From: Bog-756 sp050014755
GTDB taxonomy: Bacteria > Actinomycetota > Acidimicrobiia > Acidimicrobiales > RAAP-2
Assembly: GCA_050014755.1 (NCBI GenBank)
Contig: JBEKCS010000082.1
Location: 1-14,556, forward strand
DNA length: 14,556 nucleotides
Direction of reading: 5' to 3'
Position numbers and translations under genes: made by a program. How positions within the stretch are numbered: position 1 is the first letter of the stretch; each line of letters starts with the position of its first letter. Below the pieces are notes generated by a model. It had not been told where the DNA came from. It did not search any database and saw only the letters and a list, made by a program, of their open reading frames with translations. Below are positions 7,079 through 12,794 of this stretch, piece by piece.

Positions 7079-7106
7079 CCACGATGACAGGGCCACGATG
7101 ACAGGG
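7079..7106 (+). repeat. 14-bp perfect tandem duplication across the cysteine desulfurase start
   Basis: The 14-mer CCACGATGACAGGG occurs at 7079-7092 and again, with no gap, at 7093-7106; a further CCAC follows. Each copy contains an ATG (7084 and 7098). Because 14 is not a multiple of three, only the second ATG is in frame with the cysteine desulfurase. Confidence 0.95.
7084..7101 (+). other. Possible 5-codon upstream ORF created by the tandem duplication
   Basis: The first-copy ATG opens a frame encoding MTGPR, then TGA at 7099-7101. That stop overlaps the ATG of the cysteine desulfurase at 7098 in the ATGA arrangement used for coupled genes elsewhere in this window. No Shine-Dalgarno precedes it. 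Whether it is translated is unknown. Confidence 0.3.
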
Positions 7107-8270
7107 CCACGCTCCTACTTCGACCATGCCGCCACCACGCCGCTACGGCCGGAGGCCCTCGAGGCGATGCTTCCGTTCCTCACGGACAACTTCGCCAACC
7201 CGTCGGGGGCCCACGCCGAGTCCCGACAGGCCAGGATCGCTCTCGACGACGCACGCGATCGGATCGGCGACCTCCTCGGGGTCGGTCCGGGAGACGTGAT
7301 CCTGACCTCCGGCGGTACCGAGGCCGACGACCTCGCCATCGGCGGCGGATGGGACGCACTTCTGGCCGACGCCCCGGCCGGGGCGGCACCCACGGCCGTG
7401 GTGTGCGCGGCCATGGAGCACCACGCGGTCCTGCGGTCCTGCCGTGCGCTCGCCTCCCGGACGGGCGCCGAGCTCCGCCTGGTACCGACCACACCCGACG
7501 GGATCGTCGACCTCGACGCACTGATGGCGGCATGCGACGGGCGGGTCGGGCTGGTGTCGGTGATGGCCGTGAACAACGAGATCGGCACCGTCCAGCCCCT
7601 CGACGCCGTGGCTGCGGTGGTCTCCGAGCGGTCGCCCGGAGCGGTCCTCCACACGGACGCCGTCCAGGCCGCTCCGTGGTTGGACGTCGCCGCGGCCACC
7701 GCCCCGGCCGGCCTGGTGTCGGTCAGCGCCCACAAGTTCGGCGGCCCGAAAGGGAGCGGCGCCCTGGCGCTCCGCCGCGGAGCCCGGGTCCGACCGCGCA
7801 TCGAGGGTGGAGGGCAGGAGCGGGGGCGGCGGAGCGGGACCCAGAACGTGGCCGGAGCCGTGGGCATGGCAGCCGCACTGTCCGCCACCGTGTCCGGGCG
7901 CGCAGCCGACGTGGTCCGGGTGACCGCCCTGCGGGACCGCCTGGGCGACGGCCTGGCCGCCCGCCTGGACGGGTCGGTCGAGACGGGACGGCGGGACGAC
8001 CGGGTGGCCGGAATCCTCCATCTGCGCATCGAGGGAACCGAGGCCGAGGCCCTGGTGCTCCTCCTCGACCGGGCCGGTATCGCCGTCTCCGCCGGGGCCG
8101 CGTGTTCGAGCGGGGCCGTCGAGCCCAGCCACGTGCTGCAGTCGATGGGCCTCGGGACGGGCGAGTCGTCGTCGGGCATCCGCTTTTCGCTGGGCGTCAC
8201 CACGACGGAGGCCGAGGTCGACCGCGCGCTCGACTGCGTCCCGGGGGTGGTCGAGGGCCTGCGAAACTAG
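7098..8270 (+). CDS. iscS: Cysteine desulfurase (IscS/NifS family, PLP-dependent)
   Basis: 390 residues, normal for the family. It removes sulfur from cysteine as an enzyme persulfide, giving alanine, and passes sulfur to acceptors such as MnmA or Fe-S scaffolds. Features: YFDHAATTPLRPE at the N-terminus; NPSGAH; SGGTEADDLA (phosphate-binding segment, E75, with Asp78 where Asn is common); VNNEIGTVQP; HTDAVQA; SAHKFGGPKG with PLP lysine K213; and SAGAACSSG with persulfide cysteine C336, close to the C-terminus on a short loop as in group I enzymes. GIRFSLG follows. The start is ATG 7098, the second of two tandem ATGs; homology begins within seven residues. It lies 33 nt after gabD1 and 4 nt before mnmA, so its main job is likely tRNA 2-thiolation, possibly also Fe-S assembly. 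No iscU or sufU gene is in the window. Confidence 0.92.
   Translation: MTGPRSYFDHAATTPLRPEALEAMLPFLTDNFANPSGAHAESRQARIALDDARDRIGDLLGVGPGDVILTSGGTEADDLAIGGGWDALLADAPAGAAPTAVVCAAMEHHAVLRSCRALASRTGAELRLVPTTPDGIVDLDALMAACDGRVGLVSVMAVNNEIGTVQPLDAVAAVVSERSPGAVLHTDAVQAAPWLDVAAATAPAGLVSVSAHKFGGPKGSGALALRRGARVRPRIEGGGQERGRRSGTQNVAGAVGMAAALSATVSGRAADVVRVTALRDRLGDGLAARLDGSVETGRRDDRVAGILHLRIEGTEAEALVLLLDRAGIAVSAGAACSSGAVEPSHVLQSMGLGTGESSSGIRFSLGVTTTEAEVDRALDCVPGVVEGLRN
8263..8268 (+). promoter_or_regulatory. Possible -10-like hexamer GAAACT before mnmA
   Basis: GAAACT overlaps the end of the cysteine desulfurase gene and ends 6 nt before the GTG of mnmA, the same geometry as the other leaderless candidates here. 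There is no Shine-Dalgarno in the 4-nt gap. Read-through or coupling from the upstream gene is an equally good explanation. Confidence 0.2.
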
Positions 8271-8274
8271 ACCG

Positions 8275-9342
8275 GTGCGCGTCCTGGTGGCCATGTCCGG
8301 TGGAGTCGACTCGTCGGTGGCCGCTGCGCTGATGGCGGAGGCCCACGGCACGGTTGACGTGGTCGGGGCCACCCTCAAACTGTGGGGGGGCGACTCCGAC
8401 TCGGGCTGCTGCTCGGTGGCCGACGTCGACGACGCCCGCCGGGTGGCCGACCAGCTCGGGCTGGTCCATCACGTCTTCAACTTCGCCGCCGACTTCGAGA
8501 AGCACGTGGTTGGCCCCTACGTGGCCGGCCACGCCGAGGGGCGGACCCCCAATCCGTGCATCGAGTGCAACCGCCACCTCAAGTTCGACCGGCTGCTCGA
8601 GCGGGCGACGGCCCTCGGGTTCGACGCCGTGGCCACCGGTCACCATGCGCGCTGCACCCGCGATGCCGACGGGCGGTTCCGTCTGCTCCGCGGGGAGGAT
8701 GTCCGCAAGGACCAGTCCTACGTGCTGGCCATGCTCGGCCAGGCACAGCTGTCCCGTTGCCTGTTTCCGGTGGGCACCATGACCAAGGACGACGTGCGTG
8801 GCGAAGCCGCCCGGCTCGGGCTGCGCACCGCGGCCAAACCCGACAGCCAAGATGTCTGCTTCATCCGCTCCGACGTCGGCCGGGCCGGGTTCCTGGGGGA
8901 CCGGGTGCCGTTGCACGCCGGCCGACTGGTGGACCACGACACGGGGTCCGACCTCGGCGGGGTGGAGGCGGTGGAACTGGTCACCGTCGGCCAGCGGCGG
9001 GGCATGGGCCATGGCTCCGACGGTCGGCGGCGGTTCGTGACCGCGGTCGACGTACCGGCCCGACGGGTCACCGTCGGCCCGCCCGAAGCGTCGATGGCCA
9101 CAGGGCTGGAGCTCCACACGGTCGCCTGGGTTGAGCAGCACGGGGCCGGCGGTGCCGGATTCGACGCCCTGGCCCAGTGCAGCGCCCACGGCCCGGCCGT
9201 CCCGTGCACGGTGCGTAGCTGCGGCGACGGACTGGCCGTCGAGTTCGCCTCGCCCCAGCGACGGGTGGCGCCGGGCCAGACCGTGGCCCTCTACGATCCG
9301 GGCCGGCCCGACAGCGTGCTCGGCTCCGGAGTGGTCCGGTGA
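8275..9342 (+). CDS. mnmA: tRNA-specific 2-thiouridylase MnmA (TrmU)
   Basis: 355 residues, standard length. It adenylates U34 of the tRNAs for Lys, Glu and Gln and inserts sulfur to make 2-thiouridine, in the cytoplasm. The PP-loop SGGVDSS lies at 8-14. The two catalytic cysteines are C98 in NPCIECNRHLKF and C195 in DSQDVCFI. ATGHHAR and RKDQSYVLAML are tRNA/ATP-site signatures, and VGQRRGMG begins the central domain, followed by the C-terminal beta-barrel. The GTG start at 8275 places MRVLVAMSGGVDSS exactly at the family N-terminus. The gene sits 4 nt after the cysteine desulfurase, its sulfur donor, and overlaps ligA by 4 bases (GTGA). The iscS-trmU pairing with ligA nearby also occurs in mycobacteria, from memory. 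Confidence 0.96.
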   Translation: MRVLVAMSGGVDSSVAAALMAEAHGTVDVVGATLKLWGGDSDSGCCSVADVDDARRVADQLGLVHHVFNFAADFEKHVVGPYVAGHAEGRTPNPCIECNRHLKFDRLLERATALGFDAVATGHHARCTRDADGRFRLLRGEDVRKDQSYVLAMLGQAQLSRCLFPVGTMTKDDVRGEAARLGLRTAAKPDSQDVCFIRSDVGRAGFLGDRVPLHAGRLVDHDTGSDLGGVEAVELVTVGQRRGMGHGSDGRRRFVTAVDVPARRVTVGPPEASMATGLELHTVAWVEQHGAGGAGFDALAQCSAHGPAVPCTVRSCGDGLAVEFASPQRRVAPGQTVALYDPGRPDSVLGSGVVR

Positions 9343-11441
9343 CCGCCGACGGCGCGGTCGACGGTCGGGACGGCAGGGACCCGGTGGCACGGGCCGCCTT
9401 CCTGCGGGCCCAGATCGCCCACCACAACGAGCGCTACTACCGCCTCGACGATCCCGAGATCACCGATGCCGAGTTCGACGCGCTGGTGCGCGAGTTGGCG
9501 GCCATCGAGGCCGAGCACCCCGACCTGGCCGTGCCCGACTCGCCCACGGCAAGGGTGGGTGCCGCCCCTTCGGCCCTGTTCGCTCCGGTCGTCCACCACG
9601 TTCCGATGATGAGCCTGGACAACGCCTTCAGCCCCGAGGAGCTCCAGGCGTGGACCGACCGGTTGGCCAAGCAGATCCCGGGCGACACCGATTTCGAGTG
9701 CGAGCTCAAGATCGACGGCCTGGCCATCTCCCTCCTCTACCGGGACGGTCGCTTCGAGCAGGCAGCCACCCGGGGAGACGGCAAGACGGGCGAGGACGTG
9801 ACCGCCAACATCGCCACCGTGGCCGCCATCCCGAAGACACTCGACCCGGCTGTCGGCCGCATCCCCGAGGTGCTGGAGGTCCGGGGTGAGGTCTACATGC
9901 CCATATCGGCCTTCGACGAACTGAACCGCCGCCAGGCCGAGGCAGGCGAGAAGCTGTTCGTCAACCCGCGCAACTCCGCGGCCGGCTCGCTCCGTCAGAA
10001 GGACCCGACGGTCACCGCCAGCCGGGCGCTCTCCTTCTGGGCCTACCAGGTCGGCGAGATCCAGCCGACTCCCACCGGCGACCCCGGCGACCCGTTGTCG
10101 GCCCTGGCCACCAGCCAGTCGGCCACCCTCGCCTGGCTGGCTCGGGCCGGCTTTCCGGTCAATCCCGAGGTGCACCTGGTGCGCGGCTTCGACGAGTTCC
10201 TGGCCTTCTGCAGCCGGTGGGAGGAGCACCGGCACGATCTCGACTACGACATCGACGGCGTGGTGGTCAAGGTCGACAGCCTCGCCCTCCAGCGGGCGCT
10301 CGGCTCGACGTCGCGGGCCCCCCGGTGGGCCATCGCCTACAAGTTCCCCCCCGAGGAGCGGTCGACCACGCTGGTGGACATCGAGGTCTCCATCGGGCGG
10401 ACCGGCAAGGCCACCCCCTTCGCCGTGCTCGAACCGGTCTTCGTGGGTGGCTCGACCGTGGCACTGGCCACGCTCCACAACGAGGACCAGGTCCGCCTGA
10501 AGGACGTCCGCCCGGGCGACACGGTCATCGTCCGCAAGGCCGGTGACGTCATCCCCGAGGTCGTCGGCCCGGTCCGGGTCGCAGGCAAGAGGCGCCGGCC
10601 GCCGTGGAGGTTCCCCGCCACCTGCCCCGTCTGCTCGGGACCGCTGGTCCGCCTGGAGGGGGAGAGCGACACGTTCTGCACCAACCTCGACTGCCCGGGC
10701 CAACGGGTCCAGCGCATCGCCCACTTCGCCTCGCGGGCGGCCATGGACATCGAGGGGCTGGGGGAGCAGCGGGTCCAGCTGCTCGTCGACCACGGCCTGC
10801 TGGTCGACGTGGCCGACCTGTACGGCTTCACCGCGGCGACCTTCGACGGGCTCGAGGGCTTCGCCGCCCTGTCCACGGCCAACCTGCTCACCGCCATCGA
10901 CGTGTCGCGGGCCCGTCCGCTCAGCCGGGTGCTCATCGGCCTCGGTATCCGCCACCTCGGCCAGGTCGGATCGGTGGCCCTCGCCCGGGCGTGTCGGGAC
11001 ATCGACGGGGTGATCGCCGCGGACGAGGAGTCGCTGGCCGCCATCGACGGGGTCGGCCCGGTCATCGCCGCGAGCGTGGTCGCCTGGTTCGCCTCGCCGG
11101 TCAACCGGACCGTGGTGGAGCGGCTGCGGGCGGCCGGGCTCCACCTCGAGGAGCCCGGTGGCGCAGCCGGCGGCACCGGGCTGCCACAGACCCTGGAGGG
11201 GCGGTCGGTGGTGGTGACCGGCTCGCTCGACGGCTACAGCCGCGACGAGGCCGAGGCCGCGGTGCTGGCCCGTGGGGGGAAGTCGCCGGGGACGGTGTCG
11301 GCCAAGACGTTCGCGGTGGTGGTGGGCCGGGCGCCCGGTGCGTCGAAGGTGGCCAAGGCGGAGCAGCTGGGGATCCCGGTCGTTCCGGGGGAGGGATTCG
11401 ATGCGCTGCTGGCCACCGGGGACCTACCGGGAGGGGCGTGA
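9339..11441 (+). CDS. ligA: NAD+-dependent DNA ligase LigA
   Basis: 700 residues, all domains present. It seals nicks in replication and repair using NAD+. Domain Ia (residues about 15-75) has NERYYRLDDPEITDAEFD, the NMN-binding part. The adenylation domain carries the KIDG motif with catalytic K124, then TRGDGKTGEDVT, EVLEVRGEVYM and DYDIDGVVVKVDS. The OB fold follows with SIGRTGKATPFAVLEPV. A zinc finger has C429, C432, C447 and C452. Helix-hairpin-helix repeats span about 460-600, and a BRCT domain from about 618 (LEGRSVVVTGSL) runs to near the end. GTG 9339 overlaps the mnmA stop, giving a 14-residue lead before homology. It is the last gene of the iscS-mnmA-ligA run; the gatC/gatA genes that follow ligA in many actinobacteria are absent here. 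Confidence 0.97.
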   Translation: MTADGAVDGRDGRDPVARAAFLRAQIAHHNERYYRLDDPEITDAEFDALVRELAAIEAEHPDLAVPDSPTARVGAAPSALFAPVVHHVPMMSLDNAFSPEELQAWTDRLAKQIPGDTDFECELKIDGLAISLLYRDGRFEQAATRGDGKTGEDVTANIATVAAIPKTLDPAVGRIPEVLEVRGEVYMPISAFDELNRRQAEAGEKLFVNPRNSAAGSLRQKDPTVTASRALSFWAYQVGEIQPTPTGDPGDPLSALATSQSATLAWLARAGFPVNPEVHLVRGFDEFLAFCSRWEEHRHDLDYDIDGVVVKVDSLALQRALGSTSRAPRWAIAYKFPPEERSTTLVDIEVSIGRTGKATPFAVLEPVFVGGSTVALATLHNEDQVRLKDVRPGDTVIVRKAGDVIPEVVGPVRVAGKRRRPPWRFPATCPVCSGPLVRLEGESDTFCTNLDCPGQRVQRIAHFASRAAMDIEGLGEQRVQLLVDHGLLVDVADLYGFTAATFDGLEGFAALSTANLLTAIDVSRARPLSRVLIGLGIRHLGQVGSVALARACRDIDGVIAADEESLAAIDGVGPVIAASVVAWFASPVNRTVVERLRAAGLHLEEPGGAAGGTGLPQTLEGRSVVVTGSLDGYSRDEAEAAVLARGGKSPGTVSAKTFAVVVGRAPGASKVAKAEQLGIPVVPGEGFDALLATGDLPGGA

Positions 11442-11478
11442 CGCCCTCTGCGTGGCCATGGCCGCCGGTCCGGTCGAT

Positions 11479-11548
11479 TCGGCCCGGAAATGTACCCGGA
11501 GCAGCCAGTTTTCCGAAAATCGCCAAAATTGACGATCTTCCGGGCCGA
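11479..11548. repeat. 11-bp perfect inverted repeat flanking an A/T-rich island, downstream of ligA
   Basis: TCGGCCCGGAA at 11479-11489 is matched by its reverse complement TTCCGGGCCGA at 11538-11548, with 48 bp between. The interior holds unusually A/T-rich sequence for this DNA (TTTTCCGAAAATCG then CCAAAATTGACG, about 11509-11534), itself containing a small TTTT-CCG-AAAA hairpin. It could form a large-loop terminator for the ligA operon or a binding site. No U-tract follows the right arm. Confidence 0.5.
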
Positions 11549-11572
11549 CCTGGTGTTTGCCGCCGGGGTCGC

Positions 11573-11601
11573 TTGTAACTTTCGGGTGGCGTCGGTACTC
11601 T
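11573..11601 (+). promoter_or_regulatory. Sigma70-like promoter for the exported protein gene
   Basis: TTGTAA at 11573-11578 and TACTCT at 11596-11601 are separated by exactly 17 bp, the best matched -35/-10 pair I found in the window. Transcription would start near 11608. The -10 is flanked by CGGTA (11594-11598) and TACCG (11607-11611), an inverted pair that could be an operator. It lies in a gene-free stretch ahead of a gene with a strong ribosome site, which supports the call. Confidence 0.6.
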
Positions 11602-11845
11602 ACGCATACCGGTTTCATTAGGTTGTCAGGGCAGGGGAAGGGGTACCGGTTCACATCTCGTCGTGCAGAGGCATCGGGGGGCGTCGGGTCGACGGTACCG
11701 ATTTCGAATGCACACGGTGGGTCCGGTAGCGATTCCTGTAACGGTTGGGGGAAGTACTTCGTTGAACCCTTTGCCGCCTGTCTGGGGGATCTGCTGGCTG
11801 GTGGTTGGAGATAACGTCGGGGGGCGACCGTCGCCTGACTTCGAG

Positions 11846-11861
11846 CCCGTGGCGACACGGG
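11846..11861 (+). promoter_or_regulatory. GNRA-tetraloop hairpin just upstream of the ribosome binding site
   Basis: CCCGTG-GCGA-CACGGG forms a 6-bp perfect stem closed by a GCGA loop, a stable GNRA tetraloop. It ends 7 nt before the Shine-Dalgarno. Such a hairpin can keep the ribosome site single-stranded or protect the message; the actual role is unknown. Confidence 0.6.
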
Positions 11862-11868
11862 GGAAATG

Positions 11869-11874
11869 AAGGAG
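11869..11874 (+). promoter_or_regulatory. Consensus Shine-Dalgarno AAGGAG
   Basis: AAGGAG lies 8 nt before ATG 11883 and is the strongest ribosome binding site in the window. It fixes the start of the exported protein at 11883 rather than an earlier in-frame codon at 11805, which would give an unlikely extension ahead of a clear signal peptide. Confidence 0.85.
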
Positions 11875-11882
11875 CACTCACT

Positions 11883-12587
11883 ATGATTAGGAAGATGCTT
11901 TTGATCGCTGCTGCGGTCACTATGCCGGTGGCCGCCGCGGCCGTCGTGGCTGCGCCCGGCGTAGCCAGCGCCGCACCCAAGGTGGTCCCGAGCATCACCT
12001 GCACCGTCAGCTCCGGCAGCGTCAACTTCGCCAGCCCTGGCCTGTCGACCAACGGTACGGTCGGTCTTGCGAGCGCTAACAAGACGACGACGACGACCGC
12101 TGACGCGAACCTCACTGGCGCAGGCTGTGCTTCGGCGCTCGACGTGAGCATCACCACCAAGACCGACAAGTGCGCCAAGTCCGGCACGCAGCCGGTCCCG
12201 GAGTGCGTGAAGGGCGATGTCTACTGGGACACCGCATCGTCGTTCATCACGGGCGGCACCTCTGACATCGCCACCGCGCTGAAGAAGGGCATCAACACCA
12301 CGGACGGCAGCACCGCCATCACCCTCGAGGTGACGTCGGGCGGCACGTCCGAGGTCACCCCGTCGGATCCGCAGTGCGGAGGGGAGACCGGATTCCTCCT
12401 CACCGGTGCGGTCAAGAAGTTCGACGACACCTACACCGAGCTGACCTGCCTCGGTACGGACAGCGGTTCGGACGTCTCGGGCGTCTTCCTCACCGACCTG
12501 GTGGCCGCCGAGGAGGGTGGATCCCCTGTCATCTCTGGGGTAGCCATCGACCCGGTCTACAGCCAGCTGACCATCACCGAAGGCTGA
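11883..12587 (+). CDS. Exported protein with six cysteines, function unknown
   Basis: 234 residues. The N-terminus is a Sec signal peptide: basic IRK at 2-4, a hydrophobic Ala/Val core at about 5-24, and a VASA-AP site giving cleavage after A30. The mature part of about 204 residues is rich in Thr, Ser, Gly and Val. It has six cysteines (40, 82, 97, 108, 165, 189), enough for three disulfides. Short alternating patterns such as TAITLEVTSGG and the closing SQLTITEG suggest an all-beta fold. A TTTTT run falls at 68-72. There is no lipobox, sortase motif, catalytic motif or C-terminal membrane anchor. The gene stands alone, with its own promoter, long leader, strong ribosome site and hairpin terminator. 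Its opening codons are less GC-rich than its neighbours. Together this suggests abundant expression of a secreted or surface protein. I do not recognise the family; a PASTA kinase gene follows but a functional link is not shown. Confidence 0.85.
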   Translation: MIRKMLLIAAAVTMPVAAAAVVAAPGVASAAPKVVPSITCTVSSGSVNFASPGLSTNGTVGLASANKTTTTTADANLTGAGCASALDVSITTKTDKCAKSGTQPVPECVKGDVYWDTASSFITGGTSDIATALKKGINTTDGSTAITLEVTSGGTSEVTPSDPQCGGETGFLLTGAVKKFDDTYTELTCLGTDSGSDVSGVFLTDLVAAEEGGSPVISGVAIDPVYSQLTITEG

Positions 12588-12610
12588 CCAGCGGCAACTG
12601 AGCCTGGGCA

Positions 12611-12627
12611 CCGTCCGATCCGGACGG
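12611..12627 (+). other. Small hairpin after the exported protein gene
   Basis: CCGTCCG-ATC-CGGACGG is a 7-bp perfect stem with a 3-nt loop, 24 nt after the stop codon. With the larger hairpin 20 nt downstream it forms a tandem pair that may protect the 3' end of the message or help termination. Confidence 0.55.
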
Positions 12628-12646
12628 GGCCGGGGACGAGCAGTGA

Positions 12647-12678
12647 GAAGAGGGTGGGGCTTCGGCCCCACCCTCTTC
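12647..12678 (+). terminator. Strong hairpin terminator with UUCG loop
   Basis: GAAGAGGGTGGGGC, loop TTCG, then GCCCCACCCTCTTC: a perfect 14-bp stem with the very stable UUCG tetraloop. No U-tract follows (GCGTGCTCC), which is common for actinobacterial hairpin terminators. It separates the exported protein gene from the kinase gene. Confidence 0.85.
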
Positions 12679-12778
12679 GCGTGCTCCGGAGCCGGCCGTA
12701 GGGTCGGGTCGGCTGGGCGATCTGCGGAGTCACCCGTCGGAGTCATGCAGCCTCCACCACCTGGCAGGTGCGACTCGG

Positions 12779-12784
12779 TACGCT
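12779..12784 (+). promoter_or_regulatory. Possible -10 hexamer TACGCT for the kinase gene
   Basis: TACGCT fits TANNNT and ends 10 nt before ATG 12795, which would give a leader of only 3-4 nt. GAGGT at 12786-12790, 4 nt before the ATG, could instead be a short-spaced ribosome site if transcription starts further upstream. No good -35 was found. The rest of the 12679-12794 gap shows nothing else I can support. Confidence 0.3.
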
Positions 12785-12794
12785 CGAGGTAACC

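Larger units (their letters stand above)
11608..11882 (+). promoter_or_regulatory. Long, structured 5' leader of the exported protein gene
   Basis: About 275 nt between the predicted transcript start and the ATG, with no coding frame I can support. Repeated elements: TACCG at 11607, 11644 and 11696; GGTACCG (11642-11648) pairing with CGGTACC (11693-11699); a perfect 10-nt palindrome GAAGTACTTC at 11751-11760; the identical 10-mer TCGGGGGGCG at 11674-11683 and 11817-11826; the second copy sits in a GTCG-GGGGG-CGAC hairpin (11816-11828). Several other G4-G5 runs occur on this strand. The pattern fits a folded leader controlling stability or translation. It does not match any riboswitch class that I can confirm by eye. 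Confidence 0.45.

Noticed and set aside
9291..11144. 617-codon minus-strand frame opposite ligA
   Set aside because: It is a shadow of ligA, which has every family motif; the antisense product has no domain-like pattern.
11630..11645. G-quadruplex in the leader (GGG-CA-GGGG-AA-GGGG)
   Set aside because: Only three runs of three or more G are close together; a three-tetrad quadruplex needs four.
11557..11814. 85-codon plus-strand frame with a TTG start in the leader
   Set aside because: It spans the predicted promoter and leader, has no ribosome site and no recognisable protein features.
11608..11882. Known riboswitch or 6C RNA in the leader (c-di-AMP type considered for GGGGGAAG...GAACCC; 6C RNA for C6 runs on the minus strand)
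   Set aside because: The other conserved blocks of the c-di-AMP class were not found, and only one of the two C6 runs sits in a short stem. Visual inspection cannot support a named class.
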